Below are positions 7,570-15,958 of a DNA stretch of 64,000 nucleotides, piece after piece. Position 1 is the first letter of the stretch. Every line of letters starts with the position of its first letter. The notes beneath the pieces were generated by a model. The model was not told the DNA's origin. It searched no databases and worked only from the letters and a program-made list of their open reading frames with translations. The translations under genes were made by a program, and so were the position numbers. This DNA comes from Arenibacter sp. 6A1 (lineage in GTDB: Bacteria > Bacteroidota > Bacteroidia > Flavobacteriales > Flavobacteriaceae), in the NCBI RefSeq assembly GCF_012272855.1, contig NZ_JAAXCQ010000002.1:186001-250000 (forward strand), read 5' to 3'.

Positions 7570-9882
7570 ATGATCGCACGACTCCTATACCGTAACAAAG
7601 TGCAAGGCGTACTGAAATACGTACTGGGGAAACCGGAATCGACCATTCTCGGCTTCCACAATACCTATTCCGATACGGATACAAACCTCAAGGTCTTCGA
7701 ACAGGTACTTGTCTTTTTGGGCTTCCGCCATGCCTCTGAAAAGCGCTACGTACATGCCACCCTGAACCTCCCCCGTGGCGAATACCTAGACAATGATACC
7801 TTTTTGGCCCTGGCCAAAGCCTATATGGAGTATATGGGCTATGGGGAGCAGCCTTTTATTGTGGTACGACATCACGATACCGAGCACGAACACGTGCACA
7901 TCGTCTCTAGTACCATTAGGGAAGACTGCAGCCAGATCAACCTATCCTTTGACTATAGAAGGAGTATGACCGCCCAGAAATACCTGGAGAAAGAGTTTGG
8001 GCTTTCCCCCTCTCCAAATAAAAGGACGGTCCGAGAGCTTCCCAAACTGGAAACGCCCCAGTTTAATCCCCAAGAAAGTAACGGGGTGCGCTACTATATG
8101 CAGGACATCTTGAACAATACCCTGCAAAAACATAAGGTGCGGAGTTTTGACGAGCTTGGCAAACTACTGGAAAAGTACCATATCCAACTGAAGGTAGTGG
8201 AGCGTTCCGGTAGGGTAGGGCTAGCTTATGGCATTGCCACCAAGGAAGGATACCGATCCCGGTTTATTGGCGGCTATACCGTGCACCCCCAATTCTCCGG
8301 TCCCAAACTCCAACAAGTCTTCGAGCGCAATAAGGAATCGGCCCTATTGCCCATGGTGAAGAAACGACTGGAAAAGCAAGTACAAACTACCTATAAACTA
8401 TTTAGGACCCTCCGTCCCGTGCACCTCCCAGATGTTCTGGACTCCCATCAAAAGCTCGATTGTAGGCTAAACTACAACGATCAGGGACAGGTGGTTGATT
8501 TCACCATCCATGATAAAACGGGTTATGTGCTACGCAGCGACGAGATTGGGAGGGGTCTAGGCATCCAAGAGAACCCCGAGTTGTTCCAAACCGAACACAC
8601 CCAAATGTACATGGACAGCAGGCAATTGGAATTGGAATTCCAACGCTGCTTGAGGGAAGCCTTCCAAAAGACCTATCGAGATTTGCGATACAAACCCCTG
8701 TTCTCCGAGCATATCCTTAAAACTCCTTTAGATGTTCTGGTTAGGGAAATGATGAAATCGGAGCGCTTTCTCTTCCTTAAGAAACACTTACATACCGATA
8801 ACCGGACCTTGTGGAAGGTAATCACCTCCCACTACTATCCTTTTAGTGAGAAGCTATATACCTCCGCCATGAATAAGGAAAAGCAGGAATTGCAAAAGAA
8901 GGCCGACCTTATTCAACGGGCCAGGGATCGGCTGTTCACTAGTACGTTGGACCAAAGGGAGGTCCTTGGTGCGCTTGTCCAAAGTCTGGGCGTACGATAC
9001 AATGAGGGCACCCTGACCTATGCGAATTCCAAGCTCCACCAAGTACCAGTGGATCTGGGCAGTTATTTATTACAGACAAGCGTAAACCCGTATGTACCTC
9101 CTGGTTTTGCACGTGAAAACGAAAAGCTATTGGAAGGGCTGCTGCACGGCAAATCCGCCAAAGAGATAAAGCCGGGGCCCACCGCCCTATTTTTGCCCAT
9201 GGTATTCCCAAAACTCTATAATGCTATGGTACCAACCTTTAGGGAGCGGTATGATACCTTGGCCCTAAAAGCCTACCATCGGTATGCCGAACGGATGCAG
9301 GCGCCCTTTGAGAAATCCCCAAGGGACTATATCGCCTTTTTCAACGCCAGGGGCTTTTATTTTGAAGAGCAGGGAGGAAAACTCTGGGTAGGTTCTCTTT
9401 ATTCCAAATATAAAGTAACGGTCGCCCTTTCAACGAAAATGCAGGACTACCTACTATCGTCCCCTGAGCTTCCTAGTGTCATGGCCAGGCAACCTGTCAG
9501 CCTAAATCACATAATAGCCAAAGGACAGGACAATTTAAAAAGCCTTTGGATGGGGCATTTAATGGAATGCGGACTTTATAAACAAGCGGCATATAGTTAC
9601 GTGTTGGACAGGATAACCCCCAATTTGCCACTGGAACTCGTAGAGCACCATATGGCAAACGGATTCAAGGAGGCCTTGGTGACCGTTGCCAATGAGCGGG
9701 AGCGTCTGGCACAGGCCAACACACTCCGAGCAGGATGGAACGCCCTGGAAACGCTCATGGGCCCTACCACCTCTCAAGAGGAGGAAGCCTATAACGGGTT
9801 TAAAGACGAGCTTACGGATTATTCCAAATACAAAGAGAATTGGTTTTTAGAAAGTTGGGGCGGCCTAAATTTTGGGCCTTAG
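7570..9882 (+). CDS. relaxase/mobilization nuclease with long C-terminal extension
   Basis: A DNA-nicking relaxase that would start conjugal transfer at oriT, covalently binding the DNA through an N-terminal Tyr. The N-terminal domain (about residues 1-150) carries the metal-binding motif HHDTEHEHVHIV near residues 97-108 and an early Tyr (LLYRN at about 5-9), as in Bacteroidota MobB-like MOB-P relaxases. Those are usually 300-450 residues; this one has 770, and I recognise no primase or helicase motifs in the extra part. No MobC-like accessory gene or type IV secretion gene is in the window, so transfer would need help from another element. ATG at 7570 follows the hairpin array by about 20 bp. 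The gene is GC-richer than the flanking TA and integrase genes. Confidence 0.85.
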   Translation: MIARLLYRNKVQGVLKYVLGKPESTILGFHNTYSDTDTNLKVFEQVLVFLGFRHASEKRYVHATLNLPRGEYLDNDTFLALAKAYMEYMGYGEQPFIVVRHHDTEHEHVHIVSSTIREDCSQINLSFDYRRSMTAQKYLEKEFGLSPSPNKRTVRELPKLETPQFNPQESNGVRYYMQDILNNTLQKHKVRSFDELGKLLEKYHIQLKVVERSGRVGLAYGIATKEGYRSRFIGGYTVHPQFSGPKLQQVFERNKESALLPMVKKRLEKQVQTTYKLFRTLRPVHLPDVLDSHQKLDCRLNYNDQGQVVDFTIHDKTGYVLRSDEIGRGLGIQENPELFQTEHTQMYMDSRQLELEFQRCLREAFQKTYRDLRYKPLFSEHILKTPLDVLVREMMKSERFLFLKKHLHTDNRTLWKVITSHYYPFSEKLYTSAMNKEKQELQKKADLIQRARDRLFTSTLDQREVLGALVQSLGVRYNEGTLTYANSKLHQVPVDLGSYLLQTSVNPYVPPGFARENEKLLEGLLHGKSAKEIKPGPTALFLPMVFPKLYNAMVPTFRERYDTLALKAYHRYAERMQAPFEKSPRDYIAFFNARGFYFEEQGGKLWVGSLYSKYKVTVALSTKMQDYLLSSPELPSVMARQPVSLNHIIAKGQDNLKSLWMGHLMECGLYKQAAYSYVLDRITPNLPLELVEHHMANGFKEALVTVANERERLAQANTLRAGWNALETLMGPTTSQEEEAYNGFKDELTDYSKYKENWFLESWGGLNFGP

Positions 9883-9888
9883 GAATTC

Positions 9889-10191
9889 TTAATATCCAAG
9901 TGGTTCCTTTCTTGCGTAGCGTACACGGATAATATATACGGCCTCCTCCTCCACCAAATAGGATATTCTATAGGTGTGTTTTTCGTATGCCCTGATATTC
10001 CCATTATTGTTTTCCTTGAGGATATCCAACTTATATATCTCTGGATTGGTCGCTAATATCGCAGCCGATTCATAAATTTCAGTGATGATCTTAGTGGTGG
10101 TTTCAAGCGACTCGGATTGCTCCAATAAGTCCAAAAAGGCTTCATTGAGCTCTGCATCTGCCTGATGGGTCCAGATTATTGTTTTCCCCAT
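9889..10191 (-). CDS. RelE/ParE-family toxin
   Basis: A protein of 100 residues with the pattern of the ParE/RelE fold: N-terminal IIWTHQADAELNEAF helix, then a helical hairpin, and C-terminal strands RAYEKHTYRISYLVEEEAVYIIRVRYARKEP. Basic residues sit in the last strands, where RelE-type toxins place their active site. Whether it cuts mRNA (RelE) or blocks gyrase (ParE) cannot be told. It overlaps the antitoxin gene by 16 bp and would stabilise the mobile element as an addiction module. It stops 6 bp from the end of the convergent relaxase gene. Confidence 0.85.
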   Translation of the reverse strand: MGKTIIWTHQADAELNEAFLDLLEQSESLETTTKIITEIYESAAILATNPEIYKLDILKENNNGNIRAYEKHTYRISYLVEEEAVYIIRVRYARKEPLGY

Positions 10192-10412
10192 TTTTTAATG
10201 CGCTCTTCCATTTGTTGGTGAGTGTACGTCTGTCCGCTTTCTATTTGAGCAATGGATGTGTCAATTTCCTGATTATACTGTTCGATACTGATACGCTCCG
10301 ATGATACTTTCTTATTGTATTTCAGCATATTCTTTATTGCTTCGATAAATATAGGGTCTTTTACTTTATCGAGCTCTTTGTGTATCCATTTTAAATCCGC
10401 CTGTAAGTCCAT
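10176..10412 (-). CDS. antitoxin of the ParE/RelE pair
   Basis: A protein of 78 residues upstream of and overlapping the toxin. It is highly charged and helical, with an N-terminal segment (MDLQADLKWIHKELDKV) and a C-terminal segment (HQQMEERIKKWGKQ) of the kind that wraps a RelE-type toxin. This matches small Bacteroidota antitoxins paired with ParE-like toxins. It would bind the toxin and repress the shared promoter, which should lie in the roughly 100 bp between 10413 and the end of the integrase gene. Confidence 0.75.
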   Translation of the reverse strand: MDLQADLKWIHKELDKVKDPIFIEAIKNMLKYNKKVSSERISIEQYNQEIDTSIAQIESGQTYTHQQMEERIKKWGKQ

Positions 10413-10512
10413 TGTAATTTTATTTACTCACTGTAAAGATACAAATAATGTTCTATAATTATTTGGATATGACCTTGGTTAGATATTTTTCTCTATAGCC
10501 ATCGGGAGGGAA

Positions 10513-11733
10513 TTAAAAATTAATGACCTTCTCCAAAGCATTATCTGTGTCCCTATGCATAAAATTTGCCTGGTAATTTATGGTGGTGGTCACCGAGGAA
10601 TGCCGATAAAGTTTTTGCAACATCTGAATAGGTATTTTATCACCTGCTATATTACCGAAACTATGACGAGCTATATGCATGGTAAGCTTTTTTGTTATCC
10701 CCGCTTTTTCTGCAATTTTGCCTAGGTATTTATTAACCTTTCTATTCCCGTTTTTCAATTTTTTAAAGTAATCCTTGGGATTTTTCAGATTGGCCGTTTT
10801 CATTTCAGGAAAAACAAAATCATCATCAAATCGCTTGTCCTTTTCATAAACCTTAAGTATCCCGTTTATTTTATCGGGTAATTTAAATGACAACAGCTTA
10901 TTATTCTTTCCCATACGATAGTGTAACCGACCATCATAAATATTATTCCATTTTATCTGTAGAACATCACCGACTCGCATTCCTGCAAGATAAAAACTAA
11001 AGAGCCAAATACTTCGGGCATTAAATTCCTGCTTAGATAAATCATCCAATGCCTCAATAGACTGTATTTCCTCTATATTCAATCCTACTTTTTTTGTTTC
11101 CGGAAATTTTAAAGATATTTTGTGGGCCCCAAAGGGATATTGTTTTTGGTCCACAATTCCTAATCGTATAGCTTTGTTGAAAAGGGTTCTTAAAACAATT
11201 AAATTGTTAACCACCGAACGTTGGGATAGATTTCTAGTTGATTTCAAATAAAGAGAAAAGCGGCGCAACAAGGTCTCATCAATTTCCTGAAAGCTTAATT
11301 CTTCATTGTTAACAAACCTGATAAAATGACCAATTCGAGCTTTATCAGATGATAAACGTTGAAGTTTATTTGTTTTTTCCAAGCCTTCTAGATATTGGTC
11401 AGCAATTTCCTTAAAGCTAGTTTTGGAAAGAGGATTTGCGATCTCCTTTTTTATTTGCTTAGACGAAATATCATTTTTCCGTGTTTGAAGGTCTATTCTA
11501 GTTTGATTGGCTTCAGCCAACTTTTGTACGAGCAAATTATTTAGGCGTTGAGAATTTGGATGGGATTTCCTTACCTCTAGTTTTTCTTTATCCCAATATT
11601 TAGCGTCGATATAATGTCCAATATACAAATAGTTGGTTTTCCTGTCCTTGGTGATTCGAACAGCTAAGGGGAAATGACCTTGTTTGTTTGCTTTTTTCCG
11701 AAGCGTTATCTTTATACTTGACCCCATAACCAC
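10513..11733 (-). CDS. tyrosine recombinase (integrase) of the mobile element
   Basis: Site-specific integrase of 406 residues, the usual size of the Bacteroidota family. The N-terminal arm-binding part (SIKITLRKKANKQGHFPL, then YIGHYIDAKYWD) is followed by a SAM-like core-binding domain (about 105-200) and the catalytic domain. Catalytic residues are visible: Arg in GMRVGDVLQIKW, His-x2-Arg in HIARHSFGNIAGDK, and His and the Tyr nucleophile in YRHSSVTTTINYQ. The start may be the second Met (MGSS), two codons in. It is transcribed away from the attachment site, about 155 bp from it, with phased TATGG repeats between. It most likely inserts the element into the 3' end of a tRNA-Leu gene. Confidence 0.93.
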   Translation of the reverse strand: MVMGSSIKITLRKKANKQGHFPLAVRITKDRKTNYLYIGHYIDAKYWDKEKLEVRKSHPNSQRLNNLLVQKLAEANQTRIDLQTRKNDISSKQIKKEIANPLSKTSFKEIADQYLEGLEKTNKLQRLSSDKARIGHFIRFVNNEELSFQEIDETLLRRFSLYLKSTRNLSQRSVVNNLIVLRTLFNKAIRLGIVDQKQYPFGAHKISLKFPETKKVGLNIEEIQSIEALDDLSKQEFNARSIWLFSFYLAGMRVGDVLQIKWNNIYDGRLHYRMGKNNKLLSFKLPDKINGILKVYEKDKRFDDDFVFPEMKTANLKNPKDYFKKLKNGNRKVNKYLGKIAEKAGITKKLTMHIARHSFGNIAGDKIPIQMLQKLYRHSSVTTTINYQANFMHRDTDNALEKVINF

Positions 11734-11794
11734 TAGTTTGTATTAAATATACGAATTCTAGGTACAACATAGGTACAACAAATGATGGTTTTTC

Positions 11795-11876
11795 TTGGTT
11801 TTATATGGTTTTATATGGCTCTTCAAAAAACACTAACAGCCTGTTTATAAGCTATTTAGAGCCATATAAGACCAGA
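11795..11876. repeat. TATGG repeats next to attR (integrase arm sites)
   Basis: TATGG occurs at 11804 and 11814, again 10 bp apart, inside TTGGTTTTATATGGTTTTA-like sequence. CCATATAAGACCAG at 11862-11875 is the exact reverse complement of 7362-7375. Sites of this kind between an integrase and its attachment core usually bind the integrase N-terminal domain or an excisionase. Confidence 0.55.
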
Positions 11877-11887
11877 CAATCGAGAAT

Positions 11888-11938
11888 TCAAAATCCAGTT
11901 CCTTTGGAGTGTGGGTTCGATTCCCACCTCGAGTACAA
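11888..11938 (+). other. attR: 3' half of a tRNA-Leu(CAA) gene
   Basis: The sequence reads as the 3' half of a class II tRNA: part of an anticodon loop (TTCAAAATCCAG), a long variable arm (TCC, TTT, GGA), a perfect T arm (GTGGG, TTCGATT, CCCAC), acceptor strand CTCGAGT and discriminator A at about 11937. The 5' half is missing; DNA of the element precedes it. A tRNA 3' fragment beside an integrase is the classic attachment-site scar, and the long variable arm with a CAA-like loop points to tRNA-Leu. The intact gene should be at the other end of the element, left of this window. Confidence 0.7.
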
Positions 11939-11943
11939 CAAAA

Positions 11944-11975
11944 CCCTGATAATCAACAGATTATCAGGGTTTTTT
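11944..11975 (+). terminator. terminator behind the tRNA-Leu fragment
   Basis: Perfect 11-bp stem CCCTGATAATC/GATTATCAGGG with an AACA loop and six T. It presumably ended the original tRNA-Leu transcript and has stayed with its 3' end. Confidence 0.85.
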
Positions 11976-12049
11976 CATTTTACGGCTTTTATCATATACA
12001 TATTCAAGCCAGATCTCTCCTAAATATTTATAGTTCTTTGCATTTTAAT

Positions 12050-12132
12050 TTGGGCGTTCCCTCCTTCGTCGGGCGGGCACTTGGCTATATCCCTAGCTTC
12101 GCTGCGGGGATGCCGCCGCGGTCCCTAACGCG
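12050..12132 (+). repeat. dispersed ~80-bp intergenic repeat, copy 1
   Basis: Begins TGGGCGTTCCCTCCTTCGTC and ends GCCGCGGTCCCTAACGCG, with GGCTATATCCC in the middle and GCTGCGGGGATGCCGCC before the end. Related copies are at 15495-15541, 29124-29205, 36697-36780 and 53415-53497. GC-rich with self-complementary parts, so it can fold. Small open frames through it are by-products. Confidence 0.8.
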
Positions 12133-12230
12133 AATATAAACAACTCCCCGATAGGGCACTACAGGATTAAACTACAAAATATTTAATATTTGTCAAACGG
12201 ATTTAATTATCCTTAGATAAAAATCAGTTG

Positions 12231-12731
12231 TTATATTTCTATAATAAAATCATCGTCTTCAAAATCTTTTTCAATTTGATTGTCTAAATGATTTTTTAGA
12301 TCAGCCATTGGGTTGTGATTGGCTACTCCACTCATTTGTTCCAACCCTAATTTTATAAGACCGAAATCATTGTCTTCTAATCCCTTTTGAACTACTTCTT
12401 CCGCCGTATCAATTACTCTATTTTGTTTTTCATATTCGTTATCAATATTTTTATTGATCGTATAATGGTTTTGTTTAATTTTTTCAAATTGGATAGCAGT
12501 GTCAGATGCTAATTTTTTTGACTCAAGACTATACTTCAAAATATTATTAGCAGCATCAGCAGTTTTATCAAGACTTTTTGACACTAATTCAGCCTTCTGA
12601 AATTTTAATTGATTCTCTTGACCCTTCAAATTATTCTCCTGAGCCTTTAATTGATTCTCTTCAGATTTTAATTTAGCTTCTAATCCAAATTTTTCATTCT
12701 TTTCTATCGGGGAATTTTCTTTGTTATCCAT
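12231..12731 (-). CDS. small coiled-coil protein, unknown function
   Basis: A protein of 166 residues, last gene of a three-gene minus-strand unit. Residues about 14-50 are an ordered repeat of seven-residue units (EENQLKA, QENNLKG, QENQLKF), a textbook coiled coil, and helical sequence follows. The end is strongly acidic (DFEDDDFIIEI). No signal peptide or membrane segment. It starts only 3 bp after the stop of the zinc-ribbon gene. It probably binds that neighbour through the coiled coil; this is inference. The gene is very AT-rich compared with the chromosome further right, suggesting transfer. Confidence 0.7.
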   Translation of the reverse strand: MDNKENSPIEKNEKFGLEAKLKSEENQLKAQENNLKGQENQLKFQKAELVSKSLDKTADAANNILKYSLESKKLASDTAIQFEKIKQNHYTINKNIDNEYEKQNRVIDTAEEVVQKGLEDNDFGLIKLGLEQMSGVANHNPMADLKNHLDNQIEKDFEDDDFIIEI

Positions 12732-12734
12732 TAC

Positions 12735-14048
12735 TTACTGATTTAAATTAGTTCTAACTGTTTTTAATACTGGCACAAATCCTCTTACAACATTCTGATT
12801 ATTAGCAATTACAGGTAATCTTTTCAATTCTCGTCTGTTGATTTTTTCAAATTCTATAAATTTTTCCGTCTCTAATTTGTGATAAGATTGTAATTCTAGT
12901 AATGTTGAATAGAAACCTTCTTTTAAAGTAGAATTAATTGAGACATATTCTTCTAATTTTTCAACTTTTTTGAGTCTTTTTTTAAAAAGTCTTTTATAAT
13001 TATAACGTGCAGAAAATAATACACAACTCCAAAATGACACGTCAACACTAGTAGAATTAACCTCGTTATCTATTTTTATTTTTTCTTGTTTTAAATCATA
13101 TTGCTTTCTTTCTTTACTATATTTAATGTATACTGCGTCTTTTTTTAACTCTTCCATAATTGGTTTAAGATTCTTTTCAAAACATGAATCTAGAGTGACG
13201 CCAGCAGTATCAAAAAGCCTTTTTTGTTTTGCTAATTCTTTTTCTTCAATGGTCAAGGAATTAAAAACATTGCTTATTTGTGATAGTTTATCATTTAATT
13301 TTTCATCTGCAACCCTTACGTCATTAATGACTTGTGAATTCTCTTCCATCATTTTAAGAGCTCCATTAATTGCCTCTGCAGCTATAGCAATACCTACTTC
13401 TGCTTTTACAGTTTTAATATCTGATTCAGACCAATGGTCCTTTTTAGATAATTCTTTAAAAGAACCATTTTCTAATGTCCTCCCTACCGAGGACATTATG
13501 TTATTTCCAATACTTCCGAAATTAGTCGTTTTAATATCAGAAAAATCGAGATTACTTTGTACAATGGTTTCAGACAATTCATATTTACCAAAATCACTGA
13601 ACTCTATAAAGCATTGCAAATTATTATCCTTAACCGCCAGTGGTCCAAAGAATTCTTTTAAGACAAAATCAGTAATATTAACAATTTTACCATAGACTTC
13701 AACTTTATCAATCGCCAATATTTTTTCAGCTTCACTAATTGTTTTAGCGTAACTATTCACATTTGGGATTAAACTTTTCTGTATAAAATGGCTTTTTCGC
13801 TCATAAGCTTTTTTTGCCGATGAACCTCTAAAATAAGTTCTATCTAATTTATATTCTTCCAATTGATTAAATCGCTCGGCAATTAACTTTCCTTGTGAGG
13901 AATCAATAAATTGAAAGTTATCTACTGTTTGAAGCTTACCATAAATTTCATTTTTTTCAGAAGTAGACATACTATAACCACATGTACAACTTGAAATTGT
14001 ATAAGTTAATTGAGCGCCACAATTCGTACAGAATATTGTATTAGCCAT
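12735..14048 (-). CDS. zinc-ribbon coiled-coil protein, unknown function
   Basis: A protein of 437 residues. The N-terminus holds a zinc ribbon: FCTNCGAQL, then SSCTCGYSM (Cys 7, 10, about 22 and 24). The middle (about 85-200) has a beta-rich part around VEVYGKIVNITDFV and ECFIEFSDFGKYEL-like sequence. Next comes an Ala-rich helix (KAEVGIAIAAEAINGALKMM) that could lie on a membrane. Long helical segments fill 250-400. No signal peptide or clear membrane span. It sits between the TPR lipoprotein (10 bp upstream) and the coiled-coil gene. I do not recognise the family; the conserved layout suggests one complex. AT-rich. Confidence 0.7.
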   Translation of the reverse strand: MANTIFCTNCGAQLTYTISSCTCGYSMSTSEKNEIYGKLQTVDNFQFIDSSQGKLIAERFNQLEEYKLDRTYFRGSSAKKAYERKSHFIQKSLIPNVNSYAKTISEAEKILAIDKVEVYGKIVNITDFVLKEFFGPLAVKDNNLQCFIEFSDFGKYELSETIVQSNLDFSDIKTTNFGSIGNNIMSSVGRTLENGSFKELSKKDHWSESDIKTVKAEVGIAIAAEAINGALKMMEENSQVINDVRVADEKLNDKLSQISNVFNSLTIEEKELAKQKRLFDTAGVTLDSCFEKNLKPIMEELKKDAVYIKYSKERKQYDLKQEKIKIDNEVNSTSVDVSFWSCVLFSARYNYKRLFKKRLKKVEKLEEYVSINSTLKEGFYSTLLELQSYHKLETEKFIEFEKINRRELKRLPVIANNQNVVRGFVPVLKTVRTNLNQ

Positions 14049-14058
14049 ATAATATTAA

Positions 14059-14925
14059 TTAAAAAGTTAGTATATAATTAAACTTGTTAACTATTATAAA
14101 AAAAAATAAAAGCACTATAGGTAATAGCCAAATTAACGGGTCTTTTCCTAGAATAATTTCACCTCCTAATAGATTAGATTTCTTTAACACTAATGGTTTT
14201 AGAACAAAAAATGACAACAAGACATATAATAAATAAACAACTCCCAATGATATAAGTAATTTGTTTCTATTATTGTTTTTATATAATATTTGCTCTAATT
14301 CATTTTTCCTTTTAATATTATCTAAATTTTCAGGAGAAAGTTGGGATATTGTATTACAATCTAGCAATGCTTCTTTAAAATCTTTATTTTTGAAAAACAA
14401 AATACTCCTTTTAATATATAGGTCTACGTTTTGATTATCTTTTTCAATTGCAATGTTATATTCCTGAATGGCTTTATTAAAACTTTCATTACTTTCATAA
14501 TAAGTTCTTTTTAAAACACCTGCTTCCTCGTCATTGGGGTAGTTCTCTAAATAATTATTAATATCATCTATAAAATTAGAATCATTCATTCGAAAATAAA
14601 CTAAAGCTCTATTTTTATAAGCCCTAGATTTACTTCCTTCTAAATCAATTATGATATCAAAAGTTGCTTCTGACTCCTTTAATTCTCCGAGTTCTAATAA
14701 AGCCTCACCCTTTATATAATAAGCTACCGATAACGTATCAGTAATACTAATACATCTATCGGCATAATTTATCGCTGTTCTAAAATGATTTGCGTCAAAA
14801 AACGTAACTGCCTTATTGTAATTTTCTTTATATGAATTCATTTGCTCCTCATATGTTAAATTTGGACCACAACCATTCAGTACGATAGAAATAATTACTA
14901 TGAAGTAATATTTTAACAATTTCAT
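14059..14925 (-). CDS. TPR lipoprotein with C-terminal membrane tail
   Basis: A protein of 288 residues opening the three-gene unit. It has a lipoprotein signal (hydrophobic core, then VLNGC at about 15-19). TPR-like helix pairs run from about 35 to 210 (AINYADRCISITDTL, YYIKGEALLELGELKESEAT, KAIQEYNIAIEKDN, LYIKRSILFFKNKDFKEAL). Two membrane spans follow, at about 222-244 and 264-284. If lipidated at the N-terminus and anchored at the C-terminus, the TPR part faces the periplasm. TPR domains bind peptides or proteins, so a scaffold role for the unit is plausible. AT-rich like its neighbours. Function unknown. Confidence 0.75.
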   Translation of the reverse strand: MKLLKYYFIVIISIVLNGCGPNLTYEEQMNSYKENYNKAVTFFDANHFRTAINYADRCISITDTLSVAYYIKGEALLELGELKESEATFDIIIDLEGSKSRAYKNRALVYFRMNDSNFIDDINNYLENYPNDEEAGVLKRTYYESNESFNKAIQEYNIAIEKDNQNVDLYIKRSILFFKNKDFKEALLDCNTISQLSPENLDNIKRKNELEQILYKNNNRNKLLISLGVVYLLYVLLSFFVLKPLVLKKSNLLGGEIILGKDPLIWLLPIVLLFFFIIVNKFNYILTF

Positions 14926-15332
14926 AAAACTTTAAATAAGAGGTTATTAAAATGGTATTTAGTTAGATTTATTTTATCTGTTACACCTAATCTTTTATTT
15001 AGGTTTTCATCGAATATATATCATCAGAATCGCTAAAAAAACATTAACACAAAGGAAGTTATACCTACATCCAAATATTTCACCTCGATAAATATTTATT
15101 GCAATAAGCATTACTCGATTTATACAGAAACTTATATAATTAATTTTTAGTATAAAAAAACCTACGTTACTAGTTGTAATTTACTGTTTGTTAAATATAT
15201 TATACCTTCATTTTTTGTCATTAAAATACCAAATATAGGTTTTTAAATTATTTGTGAAATATTTTGTAGGAAATTTTTATTTATAAATAAACTAAATTCC
15301 TAATGTAATAATAGGGTACCAATAGCGGTTAA

Positions 15333-15458
15333 TTAAAGGGGAGCTCTTGTCTGGGTACTTCTTTTCCTTACCACAAAATTATTGTACATATCCATCACGC
15401 CATAGAGATGCGTCATTAAGCGATGCCACCTGTCAATTCTTAAATTATAATAAAACGG
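15333..15458 (-). pseudogene. remnant of a protein-coding gene
   Basis: In the minus strand one frame reads PFYYNLRIDRWH, RLMTHLYGVMDMYNNFVV and ends at a stop after TRAPL, about 42 codons of convincing protein-like sequence with no start and nothing homologous-looking upstream. It looks like the C-terminal end of a lost gene. I cannot name the family. Confidence 0.35.
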
Positions 15459-15494
15459 ATAATTTAATTTAGAATTAATTTTTGGGATTGATCA

Positions 15495-15541
15495 TATATC
15501 CCTTGCCCTGCTGCGGGGATGCCGCCGCGGTCCCTAACGCG
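15495..15541 (+). repeat. dispersed repeat, copy 2 (5'-truncated)
   Basis: Contains only the right half of the repeat, from ATATCCCTTGC through CTGCGGGGATGCCGCCGCGG to CCCTAACGCG. The GGGCGTTCCCTCC half is missing. Confidence 0.75.
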
Positions 15542-15958
15542 GGAAAATGAAGTTTTTGCCAAAATAAATTGCTGATATCTAAAAAAGGAGAAACAGTAAT
15601 TTAGATACTTCCCTCCTTCCTTGTATTCCCTCCCTAAAAAAGGATCCGTATTAAGAATGCGCTTGAGCCCTCATATGAAACTCTTTATAGGATAAGTCCC
15701 AAAACCCGAGGCTTTGAAAAATTGAGCATAAGAAAAGTAGGTGTTGAAAAAACAATTAATAAATGCTATACCTACTATTTTATATAGATTTCTCCGGTTT
15801 CAAAAATTAAAACCACCCCATTTTTTAAATAAACCAAATTCACACTGATCTCATTTTCTGTTATTTAATTGTCTTTTGTATGACATAATACAATTTTTAT
15901 CCTATTTTAGTACTCCTAATAACCATGTTAATTTTAACCAAATTAATCTCCAACCATT

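Larger units (their letters stand above)
14926..15958. other. 1-kb gene-poor stretch before the sialidase
   Basis: Very AT-rich up to about 15330, with no open frame I believe. It then holds a decayed reading frame (15333-15458, minus) and a truncated copy of the dispersed repeat (15495-15541). The remainder up to the sialidase start shows no gene or confident promoter. Confidence 0.6.

Noticed and set aside
12050-12132. Dispersed repeats as a CRISPR array
   Set aside because: Copies are thousands of bases apart and in both orientations, with no spacers or cas genes.
11805-12139. Two small plus-strand open frames across the attR region
   Set aside because: They read through the tRNA-Leu fragment, its terminator and the dispersed repeat, so they are not genes.
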